Positions 21,255-29,865 of a stretch of 64,000 nucleotides of DNA are shown here, piece after piece (within the stretch, counting starts at the first letter, position 1; each line of letters begins with the position of its first letter). The position numbers and the translations under genes were made by a program. The stretch comes from Coprousia sp963931435 (GTDB taxonomy: Bacteria; Actinomycetota; Coriobacteriia; Coriobacteriales; Coriobacteriaceae). The stretch spans positions 186,001 to 250,000 of the forward strand of contig OZ007012.1 in assembly GCA_963931435.1 (NCBI GenBank), written 5' to 3'. Below the pieces are notes generated by a model. That model had not been told where the DNA came from, made no database searches, and worked only from the letters and a program-made list of their open reading frames with translations.

Positions 21255-21664
21255 CGGCGGTTCACTTTCATCACCACGTCGCCGATCTGCACCTCATCGC
21301 CCTCGCGCAGGGTGGCCGGCTCGATGAGCTGGCGCCCGTTGACGAGCGTGCCGTTGAGCGAGTTGAGGTCCTCGATCACGAGTGCCGGGCCCTGGAGCGA
21401 GAAGCGCGCATGGCTGGCCGAGACGAACGGCTCGTTGATGCAGATGTCGGAGCTGGGCGAGCGGCCCACGATCACGGGACCGAGCATGTCGACGTGGATG
21501 CCGCGGATGCCGCGGGGGCCCTTGTCGACGTCGATCGTCCAGATGGCGGAGTCGCGGCGCTGGCCGCGCACGAGGCCCACGCCGGTCTTCATGACGGCGA
21601 ACAAGAAGATGTACAGGATGATGACGAGAACGATCCTGCCGATGAAGAGGATGATGTCGATCAC
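21251..21664 (-). CDS. fhaB: membrane-anchored FHA-domain protein
   Basis: A 137-aa protein from GTG 21664, four bases after the fhaA stop. An N-terminal TM helix (IILFIGRIVLVIILYIFLFAV) is followed by a phosphothreonine-binding FHA domain: VIVGRSPSSDICINEPFVSASHARF, LEDLNSLNGTLVNG. Matches FhaB/FipA, which links kinase signalling to division and wall synthesis. Confidence 0.92.
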   Translation of the reverse strand: MIDIILFIGRIVLVIILYIFLFAVMKTGVGLVRGQRRDSAIWTIDVDKGPRGIRGIHVDMLGPVIVGRSPSSDICINEPFVSASHARFSLQGPALVIEDLNSLNGTLVNGRQLIEPATLREGDEVQIGDVVMKVNRR

Positions 21665-21668
21665 GGGG

Positions 21669-22712
21669 CTACCCCCTGAACTCGAGGGTGGTAAGGCCGA
21701 AAGTGAGCAGGTCGCCGTCGCGCAGCGGGCAGCGCGTGATGCGGCGGTTGTTGACGAGCGTGCCGTTGGTGGAGTTGAGGTCCTCGATGGACCAGTCCTG
21801 GCCGGTGTAGACGATCTGCGCATGGCGGCGGCTCACGTTGGGGTCGCGCAGGGCGATGTCGGAGGTGGCGCGCTCGCGCCCGATGACGCAGGCGGATCCG
21901 GTGATCTCGTGCGTCTCGCCGGACACGACGTCGATGAGCTGGGCGAGCGCCGGGGTGGTGACGGCGCGCGACTGGGCCATGTTGCGCGCGATGCCGGCGG
22001 CGGCGCCCAGCGCCCCGCCCGTCGCGGCGGCCCCGCCCATGCCGGCGAGCTGCTCGCGGGTCACGGTCTTGGGAACGGGGATGGCCCCGCCCGCCGCCAC
22101 CGCGGCGCCGGCCGCGGGCGCGAAGGGATCGGCCACCGGCTCGCCGGCGAAGCCGCCCTCGAGGGGCGAGGCGACCTCGGGGATGCGCGCGCCCGCCACG
22201 CCGGAAGCGGCTCGGACGGGCTCGGGGGTCTGGCGGGGGGTCGGCGTGCCGACGGCCGAGGGGGCGGCGCCGTGCCGCGGCGCGGCCGGGCCGGTCATGT
22301 CCTGCGAGAGGCCGCGCTGGTAGGCGCGCTCCTCCTCGTAGAGACGCGCCAGGGTGGGGGCGTCCACGTTCTCGGCGAACACCGAGAACCGCCCGCCCTT
22401 GAGCGAGGGATCGATCATGAAGCGGACGAGCGGCTCGCCCGCGAAGACGTAGCGCTTCTTCTCCGCCTGGGCCTTGACGAATTCGGCCACCTCGCGGGAG
22501 AGCTGCGGATAGTAGGGGGCCATCAGGGCGTCGTCATCGCCGGAGATGAGGATGGTGTAGAGCGCGGGGGCGGTGTTGACCCCGTTGATCACGAGCGTCT
22601 GGTCCTCCATCTCGCGGGCCGCCTGCTTGGCGAGCTTTTTGAAGGAGAACGGGGCTCGGGCGGCGCCGAAGATGCCCGCCACGTGGTCCTCGAATACGTT
22701 CAAGAAGTTCAC
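21669..22712 (-). CDS. fhaA: FHA-domain protein with DUF3662 N-terminus
   Basis: A 347-aa soluble protein. Residues 1-125 match the DUF3662 region of FhaA (FLNVFEDHVAGIFGAARAPF, LISGDDDALMAPYYPQLS). A variable Pro/Ala-rich linker runs to about 250, and the C-terminal FHA domain has CVIGRERATSDIALRDPNVSRRHAQI and IEDLNSTNGTLVNN. FhaA binds phosphorylated partners such as the pseudokinase MviN. Its ATG overlaps the stop of the upstream kinase. Confidence 0.93.
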   Translation of the reverse strand: MNFLNVFEDHVAGIFGAARAPFSFKKLAKQAAREMEDQTLVINGVNTAPALYTILISGDDDALMAPYYPQLSREVAEFVKAQAEKKRYVFAGEPLVRFMIDPSLKGGRFSVFAENVDAPTLARLYEEERAYQRGLSQDMTGPAAPRHGAAPSAVGTPTPRQTPEPVRAASGVAGARIPEVASPLEGGFAGEPVADPFAPAAGAAVAAGGAIPVPKTVTREQLAGMGGAAATGGALGAAAGIARNMAQSRAVTTPALAQLIDVVSGETHEITGSACVIGRERATSDIALRDPNVSRRHAQIVYTGQDWSIEDLNSTNGTLVNNRRITRCPLRDGDLLTFGLTTLEFRG

Positions 22713-24586
22713 GAGCGATCACCTTCCGCTGGTTGCTTTCGATAGCCCATCAGATACACACATAGCCACAACAGTATAGAGGAAAGGCATCCCACGCCCA
22801 GCGCAACGGCGGTCCCGTAGGTTTGGGTGCCGCCATTTTCCATAGGGTTTGCAAGGACTTGGAGCAAAACCACCATAAATCCCAACACGCTGCAGGCGAG
22901 CGCGGTGAAGGCGGGTCGCCAGCCGTCGCGGCCGTCGGCGAGCGTGCACAGAAGGGCCGCTGCCGCCGCCGCGCCGGCGCCGACGGCGATGGCCCCGAGG
23001 GAGCCGGGCTGGGCGAGCGCCGCGGCCGCCGCGGCGGCCCCGAGGGCCCCGCCGCCGGCGCGGGCGGCGATCATGAGCTGGGCGAACGCGGCACCCAGTC
23101 CCACCGAGGCCGCAGCGGCGCCGGGGGCGAGCAGGTAGCCGCCGAGAGCGGCCGCCGCGCCGACAGCGAGCGCCGGGCTGCCAGCCGCGGCGCCGAAGGC
23201 CATCGCGACGAGGAAGGCGGCCGAGGCGCCGGGCGCGACGCGCCCCCATGCGTACCACCATCCGCAGAAGGCGGCCAGCGCGAGCGCCGTCACCGGAAGC
23301 CCGGCGATCAGATCGGTCGCGCTCGCGGCGGCGAGCAGGAACCCACCGGCCAGCAGCGCCGAGCCCAGCTGGGGCGCCACGGCCGCCGCGGCGCCGACGG
23401 CGAGGGCCACCACGGCGCCGCCCGCGCCGTCCACGCCCTCGAGAGAGCCCAGCAGCTGCACGGCGCCCGCCGCGCAGGCGACACCGGCGACGGCGCCCGT
23501 GACGAGCGCCCGCGCGCGGGGGGTGCGGCTGCCCAGCACGCCCTCGGCCGGGTCGACCGGGCGGGCGGGGGCCTCGTCCTCGTCGGCGAGGGCGGGATCG
23601 TCCGGGTCGTCGGCGGTGAGGCGCGCGATCATGCGGGCGAGGCTCCGGCGTCCCTCGCGGGGGTTGCCCAGCTGCGCGAGGAAGGCGTCACCGAACGCCG
23701 CGACGCTCGCCTGGCGCGCGTCGGCGCGCGGCGAGAGCGCCGTGAGCAGCGCCTCCTCGGAGAGCTCGGGTAGGTCGGGTAGAAGATCGGAGGGCGCGGG
23801 CGCGCCCTTCTTGATGCGCTTGAGCGAATCGGCGGGGGTGCCGGCGCGGAACGGCGCCTCGGCGCAGAGCGCCTCGTAGAGCACCGCGGCAAGCGAGAAG
23901 ATGTCGGCGCGGGCGTCCACGGCTTCGCCGGAGAGTTGCTCGGGCGGCATGTAGCCGATGGTGCCGCCCCGCGCGTCGCCGAACCCGGCGGCGCTGGTGA
24001 GCGTCGCCATGCCGAAATCGGCCAGCTTGACGTTGCCGTTGCGGTCGATGAGCACGTTGGCGGGCTTGATGTCGAGGTGCAGCACGCCGTTCTCGTGCGC
24101 GAAGGCGAGCGCCTGCACGAGCGCGTCGGCCACGGCGGCGCACTCGTCATAGGTGAGCGACCCGCCCTCCACCTGCGCCAGGAACTCCTCAAGCGAGAGC
24201 CCGTCGACGTACTCCATGACCAGGTAGGCGTAGGCGGCGTCGTAGGTGAAGTCGATGACCGAGACGATGTGCGGGTGCGCCAGCATGCTCGCCGTGCGCG
24301 CCTCGGCGAGCGCGGCGGCGCTGGTCTCGGCGGGCGCGGTGCCGAAGCGCGAGGCGAGCGGCATGCGCTTGATCGCCACGCGGCGCTGCAGGCGGGAGTC
24401 GAGGCACACCTCGACGCTGCCGAACCCGCCCGAGGCGCGCGTCTCCAGCGGGCGGTAACGCCTGAGCAGCGCCGTCGCCGTCGATCCGGCCGCCGGCGCG
24501 GCGCCGGAGCGCGGCAGGTGCGTGGTCGGCGCCCGGTCGGGCGGCGCGGCGTCTGGGCGCGGGGTATGGTGCGAGAACAGCGGCAT
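22709..24586 (-). CDS. non-RD serine/threonine kinase with polytopic membrane tail
   Basis: First gene of the operon. The start at 24586 (MPLFSHHTPRPDAAPP) has AAGGAAGG upstream. A Pro-rich leader precedes a kinase domain (about 40-300) with ASGGFGSVEV P-loop, VAIKRM lysine, LHLDIKPANVLID catalytic loop, DFGMA and GTIGYMPPEQLSG. The catalytic loop is HLD rather than HRD, so this kinase lacks the activation-loop-sensing arginine of its PASTA neighbour. The C-terminal ~270 residues are Ala/Gly rich and form roughly ten hydrophobic segments, instead of PASTA repeats. It takes the pknA position of other actinobacterial clusters but differs in topology. Confidence 0.88.
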   Translation of the reverse strand: MPLFSHHTPRPDAAPPDRAPTTHLPRSGAAPAAGSTATALLRRYRPLETRASGGFGSVEVCLDSRLQRRVAIKRMPLASRFGTAPAETSAAALAEARTASMLAHPHIVSVIDFTYDAAYAYLVMEYVDGLSLEEFLAQVEGGSLTYDECAAVADALVQALAFAHENGVLHLDIKPANVLIDRNGNVKLADFGMATLTSAAGFGDARGGTIGYMPPEQLSGEAVDARADIFSLAAVLYEALCAEAPFRAGTPADSLKRIKKGAPAPSDLLPDLPELSEEALLTALSPRADARQASVAAFGDAFLAQLGNPREGRRSLARMIARLTADDPDDPALADEDEAPARPVDPAEGVLGSRTPRARALVTGAVAGVACAAGAVQLLGSLEGVDGAGGAVVALAVGAAAAVAPQLGSALLAGGFLLAAASATDLIAGLPVTALALAAFCGWWYAWGRVAPGASAAFLVAMAFGAAAGSPALAVGAAAALGGYLLAPGAAAASVGLGAAFAQLMIAARAGGGALGAAAAAAALAQPGSLGAIAVGAGAAAAAALLCTLADGRDGWRPAFTALACSVLGFMVVLLQVLANPMENGGTQTYGTAVALGVGCLSSILLWLCVYLMGYRKQPAEGDRS

Positions 24587-24772
24587 GGCCTTCCTTGGGT
24601 GCGTGTGGGGTGCGTTTTCGCCATGGGCCCGGTTGCGGGCGCCTCCATGGTACCACGCGCGCCGCGCGGCGGTCCCTGGCCCCGCGCGTCCGGGGATGCG
24701 GGTATCATGGGTGGGATGGATGGCCCGCCGCCGGACCCGGCGGGCGGGACGCGAGGGAGGGGGCGCCTGCAC

Positions 24773-24967
24773 ATGACCGACACCGAGCGCCTCGCCGCGT
24801 ACGACGCCTTCGCGGCGGGCGTGCGCGCCGAGCTCGCCGAGACCGAGGCGCGCATGGACGTCCTGCGCGCCGCGGGCAAGGTCAAGACGGCGACCTACCG
24901 GCAGCTGTTCGCCGGGCGCCTCACCCTGAAGGACATCGACCGGCGCTTGTCCGAGCGCGGGCTGTAG
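24773..24967 (+). CDS. small conserved helical protein
   Basis: A 64-aa protein just upstream of dnaX, with GAGGGAGGGG as ribosome site and a TATCAT hexamer near 24703. Two amphipathic helices (AYDAFAAGVRAELAETEARMDVLRA; AGKVKTATYRQLFAGRLTLKDI) resemble short uncharacterised proteins with a KxKTxTYRQLFA motif. Function unknown. Confidence 0.65.
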   Translation: MTDTERLAAYDAFAAGVRAELAETEARMDVLRAAGKVKTATYRQLFAGRLTLKDIDRRLSERGL

Positions 24968-25000
24968 CGCCGCCGCGCCACGCGATCACGAGGAGGACCC

Positions 25001-27991
25001 ATGGAGTCGCTCTACCGGAAATATCGCCCGCTCACGTTCGAGAGCGTGGTGGGGCAGGGACACATCGTGTCCACCCTGGAGCATGCGGTGGGCGAGGGGC
25101 GCCTCTCCCATGCCTACCTGTTCTGCGGTCCGCGCGGCACGGGCAAGACCACCATGGCGCGCATCCTGGCCAAGGCCCTGCTCTGCGAGAAGGCGCCCGC
25201 CGCGCGCGAGGCCGGGGCATCGGGCTGCATGCCGGACGGCACGTGCGAGGAGTGCCGGCAGATCGCCGAGGGCACGCACCCGGACGTCTACGAGCTCGAT
25301 GCGGCCAGCCGCACCGGCGTCGACAACGTGCGCGAGGAGATCATCGGCTCGGTGAACTTCGCCCCGGTGCGCGGCGCGTACAAGGTCTACATCATCGACG
25401 AGGTCCATATGCTCACCACGGCGGCGTTCAACGCGCTGCTCAAGACGCTCGAGGAGCCGCCGGGGCACGTGGTGTTCGTGCTGTGCACCACCGATCCGCA
25501 GAAGATCCCCGAGACCATCCTCAGCCGCTGCCAGCGGTTCGACTTCCACCGCATAGGCAACGACGACATCGTGCGGCGGCTCGCCTACATCTGCGAGCAG
25601 GAGGGGTTCGCCTACGATGACGAGGCGCTCGAGGTGGTGGCCAAGCACGCCCGCGGCGGCATGCGCGACGCGCTCTCCACGTTGGAGCAGCTCTCGGTCT
25701 TCGGTGCGGGGGCGGTCCATATCGCCGATGCGCGGGCGCTTCTGGGCGAGGTCTCGGGCGCGGTGCTGGGCGATTTCACGCGGGCCATCGCCGCGCGCGA
25801 CGCCGTGCGGCTGTTCGGGCTCGTGCGCGAGCAGGTGGACGGTGGCGGCGATCTGATGGAGCTCACGCGCGATCTGGTGGCGCACGTGCGCGACGTGTAC
25901 CTGGCGCGCGTCGCCGGCGCGGCGGCCGGGGCACTGGACGCCTCGCCCGACGAGGTCTCCGCGCTCGCCGAGGAGGCGGCGCTGTTCGAGGGGGCCGATC
26001 GGCTGGCGCGCATCCTCACGGTTCTGGACGATGCCGCGCTGGAGATGCGCAACGCGCCCGACACACGGCTGGTGCTGGAGATCGCCCTCACGCGCCTGGC
26101 GCGCCCCGAATCCGATCTGACGCTCGAGGCGCTCGCCGAGCGCGTGGAGCGCCTGGAGGCGCGTCTCGCCTCCGGCGTGCCCGCGGCCCCGGTCGATGCG
26201 GCGGGCCTGGTGTCCCCTGCGGGCGCGGTTGGGGCGTCGGCGCGGCCCGGGGCGACTGGCTCACATCCCGCTCCAGCGGAGGCGCCGACTGCCGGAGCGA
26301 TGCCTTCGGATCCGGTGCAGGCTGTTCCTGCTGAGGGACATGCTGCGAGTTCGCAGTCGGCTGGGGTCCCCGTTCAGCCTGCGCAACCTGCGGCGGGCGG
26401 TTTGCGCGTCGAGGCGCCCGCACGCTCGATGGCGGGTTCGACGCCGTCTACCGCCGCGGCGGATGGAGCCCCCGCCGGCTTCCCCCATCCGTCCGCTCCG
26501 ACGGCCGGGGCTCCTCGCGAGCAGGGCGGCGCGTCGCCCGTGGCGCCCGCCGGCGCGCACGCCCCCTCTGGTCCCGACGACGCAGAGGGCGGCTCGTCGT
26601 CTGCCCGCGTGGCGCCTCATGCTCGGATGGCATCTCCTGCACAGGATGCGGCCTCGGGCGAGAGGCCGGCGCCGGCTGCCGCGGATCCCTCGTCGCATGA
26701 GCCGCAGGGGGCCGCGCCCGCAGGGGCGCCCGGTCCCGATCCGGAGGGCTCGAGGCGACGGGTCCCCGCGGTCTCGGCGCCGGCGTCGACCGCTGCCGAC
26801 CGAGGTGCGGCTGATCCGCAGGGCCCTGCGTCCCAGACCTCGGCTTCGCAAGAGGCTCCGGCGGGGACCGCTCCCGCAGCGAGCGGGGACGCTGCCTCCG
26901 CTCCCGCCGGGGAGGGCGCCGTGCAGGATCCCGGCGAGCTGCAGAGGCGTTGGGCCGAGGTTGTTCGCCAGGTGACGGCGGCACAACCCTCGCGCGGCGC
27001 CCTGCTGCAGAGCTCGCGCGCCGTGCGCGACGATGGCGACACCCTGACGGTGGGCCTGCCCGCGGGCTCGGCCTTCGCCATCAAGATGCTGGGCCGCGAG
27101 GACACGCAGGCGGTGGTCTTGCCGCAGGTGAGCGCCGTGTTCGGCCATCGCAAGGTGGTCTACACCATGGGCGGCGACCCCGCTCCCGCGCCTGGCACAC
27201 CTGCTGCGGCCCCCGCTCGCCCCGCACCTGCTGCGGCGCCTGCTTCGGGTGCCCCGTCCGCGGCCGGTTCGGTCCCGTCCGGCGCGGCGTCGCAGGACGG
27301 CCGCGCCGCGGTCGCGTCTCGCGGCGCATCGGCGGCTGAGGCGCCCGCGGCACATGGTTTCTCTGCGGCGAGCGGCGCCTCGGCACCGTCTGCCCCCGCT
27401 CCGCACGCGACGCCCGCATCCGCTCAGGCCTCTGCAGCCGACGCTCCTTCTGCCGCCGTCGACCAGACGTCCGGCCCGACCATCATGCCCGAGCCCTCGG
27501 TCGAGGACGATCGTCGCGCGTGGGAGCACGACGTGGTCCCCTACGACGACGCCTTCATCGCCTCCTACGAGGAGGGGGAGGATCTGCCGCCGTTCGACAT
27601 GCCCGACGACGCCTCTCCGGTGGAGAGCGCCCCGTTCGTGCCCTTCGCCCAGGCCGCGCGCCCCGCTCCCCCCGCTGGGGCGGATGCGGAAGGCGCCGCC
27701 ACGCGTCCCTCGGGCGGCGCCGCCGCGGGGGCGGGGGGTCGGACGCCGGCTTCTGACGGGGCCGTCGCAGGGGAAGCTCCGTCTGCCGCACCCTTTGGCA
27801 CTGGTGCCTCCGCCTCTACCGCGTCTGCACCGGGCGCAGCGGCTACGGGCCCCGCGTTCACGCCCACCTCGGCTGCGGCGGCGCAGTTCGCCAGCGAGGT
27901 GAACGCGAGGGAGACGCCGCACTCGACCGAGGAGGCCAAGGAGATGCTCGGCAACATCTTCGGTTCCGGCGTGATATTCAAGGACGCCTAG
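25001..27991 (+). CDS. dnaX: DNA polymerase III subunits gamma/tau
   Basis: The clamp-loader ATPase. Residues 1-370 are typical: YRKYRPLTFESVVGQGHIV, Walker A GPRGTGKTTMARIL (~43-56), a four-Cys zinc module ending CMPDGTCEEC, Walker B VYIIDEVHML, SRCQRFDF with the sensor region, and GGMRDALSTLEQL. At 996 aa it is much longer than usual (about 550-800): two Ala/Pro/Ser-rich stretches (~400-640 and ~730-860) flank a conserved-looking domain around residues 645-720 (RRWAEVVRQVTAAQPSRGALL...). The end (STEEAKEMLGNIFGSGVIFKDA) is ordered. No slippery A-run for a gamma-producing frameshift was seen. Confidence 0.95.
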   Translation: MESLYRKYRPLTFESVVGQGHIVSTLEHAVGEGRLSHAYLFCGPRGTGKTTMARILAKALLCEKAPAAREAGASGCMPDGTCEECRQIAEGTHPDVYELDAASRTGVDNVREEIIGSVNFAPVRGAYKVYIIDEVHMLTTAAFNALLKTLEEPPGHVVFVLCTTDPQKIPETILSRCQRFDFHRIGNDDIVRRLAYICEQEGFAYDDEALEVVAKHARGGMRDALSTLEQLSVFGAGAVHIADARALLGEVSGAVLGDFTRAIAARDAVRLFGLVREQVDGGGDLMELTRDLVAHVRDVYLARVAGAAAGALDASPDEVSALAEEAALFEGADRLARILTVLDDAALEMRNAPDTRLVLEIALTRLARPESDLTLEALAERVERLEARLASGVPAAPVDAAGLVSPAGAVGASARPGATGSHPAPAEAPTAGAMPSDPVQAVPAEGHAASSQSAGVPVQPAQPAAGGLRVEAPARSMAGSTPSTAAADGAPAGFPHPSAPTAGAPREQGGASPVAPAGAHAPSGPDDAEGGSSSARVAPHARMASPAQDAASGERPAPAAADPSSHEPQGAAPAGAPGPDPEGSRRRVPAVSAPASTAADRGAADPQGPASQTSASQEAPAGTAPAASGDAASAPAGEGAVQDPGELQRRWAEVVRQVTAAQPSRGALLQSSRAVRDDGDTLTVGLPAGSAFAIKMLGREDTQAVVLPQVSAVFGHRKVVYTMGGDPAPAPGTPAAAPARPAPAAAPASGAPSAAGSVPSGAASQDGRAAVASRGASAAEAPAAHGFSAASGASAPSAPAPHATPASAQASAADAPSAAVDQTSGPTIMPEPSVEDDRRAWEHDVVPYDDAFIASYEEGEDLPPFDMPDDASPVESAPFVPFAQAARPAPPAGADAEGAATRPSGGAAAGAGGRTPASDGAVAGEAPSAAPFGTGASASTASAPGAAATGPAFTPTSAAAAQFASEVNARETPHSTEEAKEMLGNIFGSGVIFKDA

Positions 27992-28069
27992 GGAGGCGCC
28001 GCGCCGCCCGTCCGCGCGTGGTACCATGCTGAGGCGAAAACGCCCGGCCCTGGAGCAGGAAGGACCCTC

Positions 28070-28402
28070 ATGGCCCAGAAGATGAACATGCAGCAGATGA
28101 TGAAGCAGGCGCGCAAGATGCAGGAGCAGCTCGCGGCCGTGCAGGACAACCTCGCCGAGACCACGGTCGACGCCTCGGCCGGCGGCGGCATGGTCAAGGT
28201 CACCGTCAACGGCGAGATGCAGATCACCTCGCTCAAGATCGACCCCGAGGCGCTCGATCCCGAGGACGTCGAGATGCTCGAGGACATGATCATGGCTGCC
28301 GTCAACGAGGCCGTGCGCGGCGTGAACGAGGCGGCCAACAAGCAGATGAGCGCCATCACCGGCGGGCTCTCCGGCCTCGGCATCCCCGGCATGCCGTTCT
28401 AG
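28070..28402 (+). CDS. YbaB/EbfC nucleoid-associated protein
   Basis: A 110-aa protein with NMQQMMKQARKMQEQLA, EVDASAGGGMVKVTVNGEMQ-like central strands and EMLEDMIMAAVNEAV. The family binds DNA as a dimer, and the dnaX-ybaB-recR order is widely conserved. AGGAAGGAC precedes ATG 28070. Confidence 0.95.
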   Translation: MAQKMNMQQMMKQARKMQEQLAAVQDNLAETTVDASAGGGMVKVTVNGEMQITSLKIDPEALDPEDVEMLEDMIMAAVNEAVRGVNEAANKQMSAITGGLSGLGIPGMPF

Positions 28403-28423
28403 CCCGGCGGGAGGGGAGCGTCC

Positions 28424-29020
28424 GTGGCCGCCAACCAGAGTCTGCAGAAGCTGCTCGACGAGCTCGGGCGGCTGCCCGGCATCGGGCCCAAGAGCGCCCA
28501 GCGCATCGCCTACCACCTGCTCGAGGCCGATGCCGAGGAGGCGCGGCGCCTCGCCGAGGCGATTCTCGAGGTCAAGGCCGAGGTACACTTCTGCAGCCGG
28601 TGCTTCAACTACGCCACGGCCGACGAGTGCCCCATCTGCCAGGATTCCACGCGCGACCGCACCCGCATCTGCGTGGTCTCGGAGCCGCGCGACGTGACGG
28701 CCATCGAGCGCACCGGCAGCTACCACGGTCTCTACCACGTGCTCGGCGGCGTCATCAGCCCCATGGACAAGATCGGCCCCGAGCAGCTCCACGTGCGCGA
28801 GCTGCTCTCGCGCCTGGCCGAGGAGGGCACCGAGGAGGTCATCCTCGCCACCAATCCCAACGTGGAGGGCGAGGCCACCGCGAGCTATCTGGCGCTCACC
28901 ATCAAGCCGCTCGGCATCGCTGTGAGCCGCCTGGCAAGCGGCCTGCCCGTGGGCGGCGACCTGGAGTACGCCGATGAGCTGACCCTCGGCCGGGCCATCG
29001 AAGCCCGTCGGACGCTCTGA
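28424..29020 (+). CDS. recR: recombination mediator RecR
   Basis: RecR loads RecA at gaps with RecO/RecF. The 198-aa protein (GTG start with GGGAGGGG upstream) has the helix-hairpin-helix LGRLPGIGPKSAQRIAYHLL, the four-Cys zinc finger CSRCFNYATADECPIC, a Toprim domain (ICVVSEPRDVTAIE, YHVLGGVISPMD) and the C-terminal Walker-B-like region ending GRAIEARRTL. Confidence 0.97.
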   Translation: MAANQSLQKLLDELGRLPGIGPKSAQRIAYHLLEADAEEARRLAEAILEVKAEVHFCSRCFNYATADECPICQDSTRDRTRICVVSEPRDVTAIERTGSYHGLYHVLGGVISPMDKIGPEQLHVRELLSRLAEEGTEEVILATNPNVEGEATASYLALTIKPLGIAVSRLASGLPVGGDLEYADELTLGRAIEARRTL

Positions 29021-29098
29021 GGCGGCGAAGATCGTCCCTCATTCGTCGCTTGCGTACCTTCGTACGCGACGCTCCTCTTTCGGGCGATCTTCACCGCC
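29021..29098. repeat. palindromic repeat, family-1 copy B
   Basis: Abuts the recR stop. Outer arms GGCGGCGAAGATCGTCCC and GGGCGATCTTCACCGCC pair almost fully; an inner dyad GTCGC..GCGTAC / GTACGCGAC fills the core. CCCTCATTCGTCG and CTCCTCTTTCGGG, the shell sequences of copy A (6731-6837), recur here with a different core. Could serve as the recR 3' hairpin. Confidence 0.6.
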
Positions 29099-29270
29099 TT
29101 TGACCCTGCCATTCTCAGTGGGCTTCAGATCACGTTTGCCGGTTTGCGTGTACGTTAAACGCATGCCCGTGGACCTTGGGGCATCCGATTGGTTAGCGAA
29201 TTGTTTTGAGTGAAGAACAGGGCGCCGCCATCTACCTTTGCAAATGCAAAAGAGCAAAAAATAAAAAAAG

Positions 29271-29484
29271 GGCTCTTCGGGGGTTTGTGTGGGTAGCTCG
29301 GGGTCTCGAACGCCCGCGTCGAGGCGGTGAACAACAAGATCAAGGCGGCGATCCGGCGGGGCTACGGGTTCAGGAACATCGACAACCTGATAGCGCTCGT
29401 CATGCTCAGGTGCTCGGACCTCAGGCCGGCGCTGCCGGGCAGGTCGGGAGCGTGACCCCTACCCACACGAACTCACGAAGCCTC
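29271..29484 (+). mobile_element. internally deleted ISL3-family element (MITE-like remnant)
   Basis: 214 bp with both ends of an ISL3-type element: left GGCTCTTCGGGGGTTTGTG and right, on the complement, GAGGCTTCGTGAGTTCGTG. The interior keeps only the last ~53 codons of a transposase (SNARVEAVNNKIKAAIRRGYG..., stop at 29455), including the catalytic Glu; nearly all the coding region is lost, with the junction near 29296. No target duplication is visible (AAAAAAAG left, GTCTTTTT right). It is diverged from the two full-length copies. The rest of the recR-29615 gap (about 130 bp after 29484) holds nothing recognised. Confidence 0.75.
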
Positions 29485-29865
29485 GTCTTTTTTGGGGAAA
29501 ACACGGTAGCAGAACAGTTGCGAACGGCTAACGAGCAAGGGCCCTTTTCCTTCGGGACTCCGCGAAGCCTTTCGGGTAAACTTGCAGCATATAGGTTTGC
29601 GAAGGAGGACGGACCATGTGCCAACCCTACTCGAAACTGAAACTCAGGTGCGCGTTCAAAGCCGACTGGCCTGATTGGGATATCGACGAGGATTCGTTCA
29701 GCAGATGGGCCGACCTGGACATCGACTGCCCGCTGCTCGTCACGATGATGAAGGAACACGAGACTGATCTGATCGAGCGAGGAGACTTTGACCCCGACGA
29801 GTGGGGCACGGACGAGACGACGCTCTTCGATGGGGTCCATCTGCATATCGACGGCGGGCATATTG

